Shown in pieces: positions 1-5,066 of a stretch of 6,627 bases of DNA (the first letter of the stretch is position 1; each line of letters starts with the position of its first letter). The notes below the pieces were generated by a model. That model was not told the DNA's origin and ran no database searches. It was given only the letters and a program-made list of their open reading frames with translations. This stretch comes from Acidobacteriota bacterium (GTDB taxonomy: Bacteria > Acidobacteriota > Blastocatellia > Pyrinomonadales > Pyrinomonadaceae). The position numbers were made by a program, and so were the translations under genes. Location of the stretch: the NCBI GenBank assembly GCA_019247865.1, contig JAFBAJ010000698.1:1-6627 (forward strand), in the 5' to 3' direction.

Positions 1-1581
1 GCGAACTACACCATCCCGCGCAGCACGCCTTTCGCGCTGACCGCGACGGGCAGCGACCCGAACGGCGATACAGTCTCTTACACCTGGGAGGAATTCGACC
101 TCGGCAGCTCTTCTCCGCCCGATACGGATGCAGACGGCGTCGCGCGCCCGATCTTTCGTTCGTACCTGGCGACGAGCAGCCCGACGCGCACCTTCCCCTC
201 GATGCAGTACATCCTCAACAACGCCAACGTCCCGCCGGCGAGCGCGACCTGCCCGGTCGGCGGCGGGACCTGTCTGGTCGGCGAAGCTTTGCCGACGATC
301 ACGCGAACGATGAACTTTCGCGTCACGGCGCGCGACAATCGCACGACGGGAGCCATCAATTCCGCAGCCATGCAGGTCAGCGTGAGCGCGGCGAGCGGCC
401 CTTTCAACATCACTTCGCCGAACACGAACGTGACCTGGGCGAATGACATTCAACAGACTGTGACGTGGAACGTCGCGGGCACGACCGGCGCGCCGGTGAA
501 TGCCAGCACGGTTCGCATCCTGCTCTCGACCGACGGCGGCAACACGTTCCCCGTAGTCCTCTCCGCTTCGACGCCGAACGACGGCTCGGAGCCGGTCTTG
601 ATCCCGGTCGCGGGCACGACGACGGCGCGTATCAAGGTCGAAGCCGTCGGCAACATCTTCTTTGATATCTCGGACACGAACTTTACGATCACCGGCATCG
701 CCCGGAAGACCGTGCTGGATTTCGATGGCGATGGGAAGACCGATCCGGCGGTCGTACGCAATAACGGCGGCGCGATGAACTGGTACGTGCTGCGCAGCAC
801 GCAGGGATTCGTCGGACAGGCGTGGGGGCAGATTCCAGATAGACTGGTTCCGGCCGATTATGACGGAGACGGCAAGTGGGACATCGCCGTGTGGCGTCCC
901 GGCTCGCCCTCGACCTTCTATATCCTGAGAAGCTCGGACGGCGCGTTGCAGGTCGTGCCTTTCGGACAGAGCACGGACGATCCGCGCAACACGCAGGACT
1001 TTGACGGCGACGGCAAAGCCGACCCGGCAGTGGTGCGCAACGTGGGCGGCTCGCTGACGTGGTACATCAACCGCAGCCTGCTCGGCTTTACGAGCGTCAC
1101 GTTCGGCAATACCGCGACCGACCAACCCCTGCGCGGAGACTACGACGGCGACGGCAAAGCTGATATCGCCATCTATCGCAACTCCAACGGCTCGCCGGCC
1201 AACACCTTCTACGTCCTGCTCAGCTCCGACGGCGCTGTTATGGGACAGACCTTCGGACTCACCGGGTCGGACAATGTGCTGCCCTGCGATTTCGATGGAG
1301 ATGGGAAGACGGACTTCGCTGTTTACAGGTACAACGGCGCGGGCACAGGCAGCTGGTACTGGCTGCGCAGCTCGGACGGAGGTTTCGCCTCAGTCGCCTT
1401 CGGCGCGGCGGGAGACCTCCCGGCTCCGGGCGATTACGACGGCGACGGCCGGACGGATCAGGCAGTCTGGCGCGGCAGCAACGGCACGTTCTATCTCAAC
1501 CGCAGCACCACCGGCTTTACCGCCATCGGCTTCGGCACGACCGGCGATCAGGTCGTCTCGTATGACCTGCAGGCAAGGTGA
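1..1581 (+). CDS. C-terminal part of an exported reprolysin-like (M12B) zinc metalloprotease with FG-GAP/VCBS-type repeats (5' partial)
   Basis: The frame is open from base 1 to the TGA at 1579-1581 (526 residues), so the gene begins off the left edge; the in-frame ATG at 202 is internal. Window residues 1-130 form an Ig/cadherin-like region with the motifs 'YTIPRSTPFALTATGSDPNG' and 'YTWEEFDLG', then 'MNFRVTARDN'. This combination normally follows the catalytic domain of secreted reprolysin-like metallopeptidases. Cys84 and Cys91 could form a disulfide. Residues 133-231 form a second sandwich domain of the type often found next ('NITSPN', 'VTWNVAGT', 'ILLSTDGGNTFP'). Residues 240-526 carry six DxDGDG calcium-loop repeats, an FG-GAP/VCBS-like propeller fold. 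No HExxHxxGxxH zinc motif is in the window, so the protease call rests on the family of the accessory domains and not on catalytic residues. The protein would act outside the cytoplasm. No sorting signal is visible after the repeats. It is convergent with the PilZ gene. An adhesin with the same accessory domains is the main alternative. Confidence 0.72.
   Translation, partial: ANYTIPRSTPFALTATGSDPNGDTVSYTWEEFDLGSSSPPDTDADGVARPIFRSYLATSSPTRTFPSMQYILNNANVPPASATCPVGGGTCLVGEALPTITRTMNFRVTARDNRTTGAINSAAMQVSVSAASGPFNITSPNTNVTWANDIQQTVTWNVAGTTGAPVNASTVRILLSTDGGNTFPVVLSASTPNDGSEPVLIPVAGTTTARIKVEAVGNIFFDISDTNFTITGIARKTVLDFDGDGKTDPAVVRNNGGAMNWYVLRSTQGFVGQAWGQIPDRLVPADYDGDGKWDIAVWRPGSPSTFYILRSSDGALQVVPFGQSTDDPRNTQDFDGDGKADPAVVRNVGGSLTWYINRSLLGFTSVTFGNTATDQPLRGDYDGDGKADIAIYRNSNGSPANTFYVLLSSDGAVMGQTFGLTGSDNVLPCDFDGDGKTDFAVYRYNGAGTGSWYWLRSSDGGFASVAFGAAGDLPAPGDYDGDGRTDQAVWRGSNGTFYLNRSTTGFTAIGFGTTGDQVVSYDLQAR
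718..1578 (+). repeat. Six DxDGDG (FG-GAP/VCBS-like) protein repeats
   Basis: Six copies of a D-[FY]-D-G-D-G-[KR]-x-D loop start at 718, 856, 997, 1138, 1288 and 1432, giving periods of 138-150 bases (46-50 residues). Each is followed by an 'AVxR' or 'AIYR' strand and a 'WY/FY...RS' strand. The loops alternate strictly between DFDGDG (copies 1, 3, 5) and DYDGDG (copies 2, 4, 6). Such loops bind calcium in known FG-GAP and integrin-type propeller proteins. Codons differ between copies, for example GAT-GGC-GAT against GAC-GGC-GAC, so the array is not a recent tandem duplication. Confidence 0.85.
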
Positions 1582-1589
1582 GATAAGAC

Positions 1590-1669
1590 AATTTCCCGCA
1601 CAGGCGCAAAGGCGCAAAGAAGAGAATCAAGTTCTTCTTTGCGCCTGTGCGCCTGTGCGGGGAAAATTT
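1590..1669. terminator. Near-perfect inverted repeat between convergent genes; probable bidirectional terminator
   Basis: Arms 1595-1623 and 1633-1661 pair at 28 of 29 positions, the only mismatch being A1609 against G1647, around a 9-base loop at 1624-1632. Outside the core, 'AATTTCCC' on the left can pair with 'GGGGAAAATT' on the right with small bulges. The stem lies 13 bases after the protease stop and 10 bases after the PilZ stop in the opposite direction, so it sits at both 3' ends. The T-rich run after the right arm (AAAATTTTATT) makes it a better terminator in the plus direction; on the minus strand the following bases are only weakly T-rich. Each arm contains an 8-base tandem duplication (AGGCGCAA twice on the left, GCGCCTGT twice on the right). 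The GCGCAAAGGCGCAAAG word is like repeats scattered between genes in several bacterial phyla. Confidence 0.75.
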
Positions 1670-1671
1670 TA

Positions 1672-2100
1672 TTACTTCAAATCTCTCAGATAAGCTGCAA
1701 AGCTTTCGCGGTCTTCCTCGCTCATCCCGATAATGCGCACGCCGACGTGATAGTGGCTCTCTCCGTCTGTCTGCTCCACGCGCTCGTAACGGACGGCGAC
1801 CGCCTGCACCTGTATCAAGGCGGCCGGCAGTTCCAGTTCGATGAGGAGCGTGCTGTCTGCGCCGGTCAGGTAGTGGCCGCCGATGTGTATGGCTGGCATC
1901 AGGAGGCCGAGGCCGGTGGCGCTCGCGTCGCGCGCTTCTCCGCTCAAAGAGACTGCGCGCTGTGCGCCGCGCGTCGCAGATGCCTGCGCGCCCTTGAGGC
2001 GCACTGTGCAACCGAGCCGCACTTCATAACGCCGCGCGCTCCGGCGATTGCCCACGTACTGCCGCAGGCGTGCCGCAATCAGACGCATCACTTCCGGCAT
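1672..2100 (-). CDS. Single-domain PilZ protein (cyclic di-GMP receptor)
   Basis: This encodes 142 residues, mostly one PilZ domain. Both ligand motifs of the family are present: an RxxxR motif in 'RRSARRYEV' (Arg19/20 to Arg23/24) and a DxSxxG motif, Asp58-Ala-Ser60-Ala-Thr-Gly63, within 'DASATGLGLLMP'. The barrel strands follow ('LLIELELP', 'VQAVAVRYERVE', 'YHVGVRIIGM'), and the protein ends in a short helix ('EEDRESFAAYLRDLK'), as in other PilZ proteins. It should therefore bind c-di-GMP in the cytoplasm; the output partner cannot be told, because no enzymatic or membrane domain is attached. A stop codon lies three codons upstream (2110-2112), which limits the start to the ATG at 2100 or the internal ATG at codon 5. 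Neither has a strong ribosome binding site. The gene ends with TAATAA. It lies 133 bases downstream of the exported-protein gene in the same direction and may have its own promoter. Confidence 0.9.
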   Translation of the reverse strand: MPEVMRLIAARLRQYVGNRRSARRYEVRLGCTVRLKGAQASATRGAQRAVSLSGEARDASATGLGLLMPAIHIGGHYLTGADSTLLIELELPAALIQVQAVAVRYERVEQTDGESHYHVGVRIIGMSEEDRESFAAYLRDLK

Positions 2101-2121
2101 CTCGAAAATTTAGTGCTCTGC

Positions 2122-2150
2122 AAACGCCTGCCTTTCATCAAGCGCCTGCC
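2122..2150. repeat. Short direct repeat upstream of the PilZ gene
   Basis: AAACGCCTGCC at 2122-2132 recurs as AAGCGCCTGCC at 2140-2150 (10 of 11 identical), offset by 18 bases. It lies 22-50 bases upstream of the PilZ start, inside the predicted leader. It could be a pair of regulator half-sites or chance; nothing else in the sequence decides this. Confidence 0.3.
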
Positions 2151-2197
2151 AGTGGGAGAGAAACTGTCGGAGGATTAAAGGGATTAGGGCGATTCCG

Positions 2198-2226
2198 ATT
2201 ATAACGGTTTTCGCGGGCGCGCAAAC
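2198..2226 (-). promoter_or_regulatory. Possible sigma-70-type promoter for the PilZ gene
   Basis: On the minus strand there is an exact TATAAT (plus-strand positions 2198-2203) in an otherwise GC-rich gap. The -35 region is poor: TTGCGC at 2219-2224 with a 15-base spacer, or GTTTGC at 2221-2226 with a 17-base spacer. Transcription would start near 2191 and give a leader of about 90 bases. No clear terminator lies between the upstream gene's stop and this element, so read-through from that gene could also supply PilZ mRNA. Confidence 0.35.
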
Positions 2227-2233
2227 AGAAAAT

Positions 2234-4123
2234 TTACTGCGCCGGAGCAGTGAGGTTCAGCGTCTTGCGCTCTTTCGGCAGGAGCATGACGCGTTGCGCG
2301 TTCGCGGCGTGCTCGCCGATCCATGCTTCGTTGAGGGGCTGGGACTGGCGCGTCTGGTTAAGGACGAAGACCAGATATTCTCCGGGCGCGCCGCTGACGC
2401 TGTAGCTGCCGTTGCTCTCCGAGTCCGCAGAGAGGAACGAAGTGCGCGCGCGCCACCTGGTCCGATCAGTCGGGATCAGCATGACCGCTGCGTGTGCCTG
2501 AGGCTCACCTGCGCCCGTCTGCACGCGGCCGGAAAGCGTAGCCGCATCCGGCGAGACGACGACGCGCACGTTGTTGATGGTCGCGCCGTCGCCGACGGAT
2601 AAAGGGTCGCGCAGGAGGTCTGTGCCTCCCGCCGTGATCGCCTTCACGTAATACTGGCTGCCCGACTGAATCGTGACGTAGGGATAAAAAGCTCCCTCCG
2701 GAACTCCGTCGAGACTGAAAGTTCCATTCGCTTTCACGTTTCCCGAGACGAGGTTCTGCTGCGCGTCTTCGAGCGAGTCGCGCGCCCCGTTAAAAGGAAA
2801 GAGCGTGACCGTGATGTCTGACGGCAGCGACTGGCTGCCTTCGGCCGCGACCGTGCCGGAGACGCTCGCGCCGTCAGAGAGCGTGATCGTGATGTCGTTG
2901 AGATCGCTGTCCGTGACGGTGATGTCCTGCTGCTTGTTCGTGAGCTTGCGTTGCGGCGAGACGGGCGCAGGCGTCGGCTCCGGGGCGGGCTGTTCCGACC
3001 CGGCTGTCTCCGCCGTCGTCACGTCGCCCTGATACGGAGGCTGCACGGAGAGCGTGTACGCGCCATCCGGAATCTCGATGAAGTTGAAGCGGCCCTGCTC
3101 GTCCGTCTGGACGCTGTTGCCGGACGAAAAGATAGCGTCGGTGCTTCTGTCATCCCTGCTCTTGAGTGCGACGGTCGCGCCGCGCAGGGGCTGACGGTCG
3201 CGCCGTGCGACGACCGTGCCGGAGACTATGTGCAACGAGCGTTCGAGGAGCGAGATGTTGATCTCGTTCTGCTCCTGTCCCGCGTCCACCTGAATTGCGG
3301 TAGCGCCGCTCTCTTTGCTCGATCCAGGGTAATAGGTGACGATCAGCGAGCTGAGGCCGAACGCGCCCATGTAATCGCCTCCGCGCTGGCTGCGGCCGTC
3401 GCCGCCGTGGTCAACGGGCTCCGAGGCGCTGACGATGTATTCGCCGGGCGGGAGCCCTGCGACGCGATAGTAGCCGCGATCATCCGTCTGAAGCCCGAAG
3501 AAGGAGGACGGATTGAAATTGGTCAGAAAGCGCACCGCGCGGCCGTCCGTCTTGCGCATGACGTTGATGCGTACGTTGATCGCCGCGTCGCCGTCCGCAT
3601 AGGTCACCTTGCCGCTGATCGCGCCGCCGCGCCGCGCACGCACTTTGACTGTGACATCATGCGTCCCGTCCACGACGACCTCGTCGAACTGCTTCTTGAT
3701 CTCCTCGAAATTGATCTTGTTGCTGGCCGCCTCTTCCAGATCGACGAAGCTGAGCGGCGTGATGACTCCGGCGATGTCCACCATCACGAAATAGCTTCCG
3801 GCGGGCACGTCCTTGATCTCGAACTCGCCGGAGTTGTTGGTGTTGCCGGATCGTTCAGAGCCGCGACTCTCGATTTCGAGGAGGAGCACGCGCGCGCGGC
3901 GGATGGGTCGGCCGGTGTCGTCATAGACCGCGCGCCCGCGCACGACCGATTGCGCCCTGGCGACCTCCTGCTGCGCAGACTCGACGGCATTGGTGCGCGT
4001 CGTGGTGGTCTGCGGCTCTGCCGCTTCCGGCGTCTGCGCGGCGGCCGAAACGGCCAGCAACGCGAGCGTCAGGAGCGCTGTGAAGAGCGGGAGCAGGCGT
4101 GAATGTGTGGCGGTGCGTTTCAT
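2234..4123 (-). CDS. Exported multi-domain protein of carboxypeptidase-regulatory-like beta-sandwich domains
   Basis: This encodes 629 residues. A signal peptide is clear: basic 'MKRTATHSR', a hydrophobic stretch at about 10-28, and a probable cut after Ala29 ('SAAA|QT'). About five CarboxypepD-regulatory-like (Ig-like) domains follow at roughly 60-120, 167-236, 299-363, 420-495 and 528-625. Each opens with a 'V[SR]G.V' strand; the first three and the fifth carry a 'D..G.Y/F...G.P.G.Y' type turn, e.g. 'TDDRGYYRVAGLPPGEYIV' at 213-231. Domains 2-5 are each preceded by a linking strand such as 'NEINISLLERSLHIVSG'. A Pro-rich linker lies at 378-390. There is no peptidase, TonB-receptor or anchoring domain, so a structural, binding or scaffold role outside the cytoplasm is likely, but the ligand is unknown. 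Proteins of this architecture are abundant in Acidobacteriota. The start lies 18 bases after the upstream gene's stop and lacks a clear Shine-Dalgarno site, which fits translation coupled to that gene. Confidence 0.85.
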   Translation of the reverse strand: MKRTATHSRLLPLFTALLTLALLAVSAAAQTPEAAEPQTTTTRTNAVESAQQEVARAQSVVRGRAVYDDTGRPIRRARVLLLEIESRGSERSGNTNNSGEFEIKDVPAGSYFVMVDIAGVITPLSFVDLEEAASNKINFEEIKKQFDEVVVDGTHDVTVKVRARRGGAISGKVTYADGDAAINVRINVMRKTDGRAVRFLTNFNPSSFFGLQTDDRGYYRVAGLPPGEYIVSASEPVDHGGDGRSQRGGDYMGAFGLSSLIVTYYPGSSKESGATAIQVDAGQEQNEINISLLERSLHIVSGTVVARRDRQPLRGATVALKSRDDRSTDAIFSSGNSVQTDEQGRFNFIEIPDGAYTLSVQPPYQGDVTTAETAGSEQPAPEPTPAPVSPQRKLTNKQQDITVTDSDLNDITITLSDGASVSGTVAAEGSQSLPSDITVTLFPFNGARDSLEDAQQNLVSGNVKANGTFSLDGVPEGAFYPYVTIQSGSQYYVKAITAGGTDLLRDPLSVGDGATINNVRVVVSPDAATLSGRVQTGAGEPQAHAAVMLIPTDRTRWRARTSFLSADSESNGSYSVSGAPGEYLVFVLNQTRQSQPLNEAWIGEHAANAQRVMLLPKERKTLNLTAPAQ

Positions 4124-4141
4124 CTTGAAGTTTCAGGGCTT

Positions 4142-4933
4142 CTACGGAACGTAAGGCTTGCCGCCCGTGTCTTTTCCTTTGAGCCCGGTCGCGTCCAGAT
4201 AGTAGGAGACCTTGCCCGTGCGTCCGTACTGCGCGGGCTCGGCCCCGGCCGTGTAGCTCTTCTTATCGGCGCTCAGTTTGATGTGATAGTTGTAGCCGGT
4301 CGAGTCGGAGGTCCTGATGTCCTCCGGCAGAAAGCCTTCCTTGATGAGCGCCGGGATGTCCGCGTATTCGCCCGCGTGCTGCGAGCCGTAGACGAGCTGT
4401 GCTTTGACGATACGCACCATCATCTCCTGCGCGTCCGCTTCGTGTGCCTGAAGACGCACGTTATAAAAATATTCTTTGCCCGCCTTTTTGACGGCGGCCT
4501 GATCGTCCGCGTTGCCGACGATCCAGATGCCGCCCGCGCGGATCAGATCAACTTTAGAGGTCTGCATCTCGCCGTTGTCATCCTTGATCTTGACGAAGAC
4601 GGTCGCCGTGTCGCCGCTGATCTGTTCGCCTGTCACCTGCACGCTGTCGGCTCCCCTCGCCATCGCTTCAAAGTCCGGACGCAGTTCATCAAACTCCTTT
4701 GCGCTGAGCGGCTCGATGGCGGGCTTGTAGATGCTGATAGCCAGCGCCTCGCGGAAACGCTTTTCGTAGAGCGCTTTGAAAAATTCCCGCGCCGTCTCGG
4801 AGGGCGTGCGCGCCTGCGCCGGGGCCGTTTGCGCCTGCACAGCGCGCGAGCCCGACGCAGAGGCCAAAAGGAGGAGCGAAGCGATCACAGCGGTGGTTAA
4901 ACGAGAGCGGAAAGAGTAGTTCATCTGTCTCAT
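4142..4933 (-). CDS. Exported protein with NTF2-like domain fused to a pilin-like C-terminal domain
   Basis: This encodes 263 residues. A signal peptide spans residues 1-34: basic 'NYSFRSRL', hydrophobic 'TTAVIASLLLLASASG', and a probable cut at 'VQA|QT'. Residues 43-141 look like an NTF2-like/DUF4878-type cone: 'PSETAREFFKALYEKRFREA' (helix and step), 'VQVTGEQISGDTATVFVKIK', and 'DLIRAGGIWIVGN' as the last strands. Residues 165-263 resemble the globular part of type IV pilins or pseudopilins as seen in Acidobacteriota: a helix 'AQEMMVRIVKAQLVYGSQHA', then 'GEYADIPALIKEGFLP', 'GYNYHIKLSADKKSYTAGAEP' and 'YGRTGKVSYYLDATGLKGKD'. There is no N-terminal prepilin cleavage helix, so it should not assemble into a pilus in the usual way. 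The function is not known. It is the first gene of a likely two-gene unit with the sandwich-domain protein. The domain calls come from residue patterns only; the pilin-like part is the more confident of the two. Confidence 0.75.
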   Translation of the reverse strand: MRQMNYSFRSRLTTAVIASLLLLASASGSRAVQAQTAPAQARTPSETAREFFKALYEKRFREALAISIYKPAIEPLSAKEFDELRPDFEAMARGADSVQVTGEQISGDTATVFVKIKDDNGEMQTSKVDLIRAGGIWIVGNADDQAAVKKAGKEYFYNVRLQAHEADAQEMMVRIVKAQLVYGSQHAGEYADIPALIKEGFLPEDIRTSDSTGYNYHIKLSADKKSYTAGAEPAQYGRTGKVSYYLDATGLKGKDTGGKPYVP

Positions 4934-4942
4934 AAAGGCTTA

Positions 4943-4946
4943 TCCT
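4943..4946 (-). promoter_or_regulatory. Ribosome binding site that fixes the start of the 263-residue gene
   Basis: AGGA on the minus strand lies 9 bases before the ATG at 4933. The alternative ATG three codons later (4924) has no such site at proper spacing, so the upstream start is preferred. The signal peptide would work with either. I could not identify a convincing promoter for this gene in the 133-base gap. Confidence 0.55.
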
Positions 4947-4970
4947 GACGAGAGATTTGGCGCGCACTTA

Positions 4971-5018
4971 GAAAGAAAAGTGGCGCGCTCCGTATCTATC
5001 TTACCAGAAGCGCGCCAC
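4971..5018 (-). terminator. Intrinsic terminator after the OPT transporter gene
   Basis: On the minus strand GTGGCGCGCT (plus 5009-5018) pairs perfectly with AGCGCGCCAC (plus 4980-4989) around a 19-base loop, and is followed at once by TTTTCTTTC (plus 4971-4979). A GC-rich stem with a T-rich tail is the standard rho-independent form. It ends 49-99 bases after the OPT stop and about 37 bases before the next start, so it separates the transporter from the two exported-protein genes. Confidence 0.8.
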
Positions 5019-5031
5019 ACAATAGAGGCTC

Positions 5032-5054
5032 AAAAGCCGGAAAAAGTTGCCGGC
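5032..5054 (-). terminator. Weaker first hairpin after the OPT stop
   Basis: On the minus strand GCCGG (plus 5050-5054) and CCGGC (plus 5036-5040) pair around a 9-base loop and are followed by TTTT (plus 5032-5035). The stem is only 5 bp and begins 13 bases after the stop codon. It could act with the stronger terminator just downstream or could be incidental. Confidence 0.4.
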
Positions 5055-5066
5055 CGCCGTTTTATC

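Noticed and set aside
202..1581. ATG at 202 as the real start of the plus-strand gene
   Set aside because: The frame is open to base 1, and residues before 202 continue the known accessory-domain pattern ('YTIPRSTPFALTATGSDPNG'). There is no ribosome binding site or signal peptide at 202.
1595..1661. CRISPR-like or insertion-sequence end repeat
   Set aside because: There is only one palindrome, with 8-base tandem units inside the arms. There are no spacers, no transposase and no target-site duplication that I can see.
1517..2011. Minus-strand frame of 164 codons overlapping the PilZ gene and the protease end
   Set aside because: It is a low-complexity Arg-rich product in another frame of PilZ and runs through the inverted repeat.
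1639..2178. Plus-strand open frame of 179 codons opposite the PilZ gene
   Set aside because: It starts inside the inverted repeat and runs antisense to a PilZ gene with both binding motifs intact; it has no features of its own.
2204..2233. Hairpin after the sandwich-domain gene stop as a terminator
   Set aside because: Only an imperfect stem (TTT-CGC with GCG-AAA and a bulge) can form, and no T-run follows, so it is not credible as an intrinsic terminator.
2951..4102. Long plus-strand open frame of 383 codons opposite the sandwich-domain gene
   Set aside because: It is rich in Arg, Ala and Asp with no domain pattern, as expected for the reverse reading of a GC-rich gene. The minus-strand frame has a signal peptide and clear repeated domains.
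4103..4900. Plus-strand open frame of 265 codons opposite the NTF2/pilin-like gene
   Set aside because: It is a reverse-strand shadow: there is no recognisable domain and it mirrors the span of the real gene, which has a ribosome binding site and a signal peptide.
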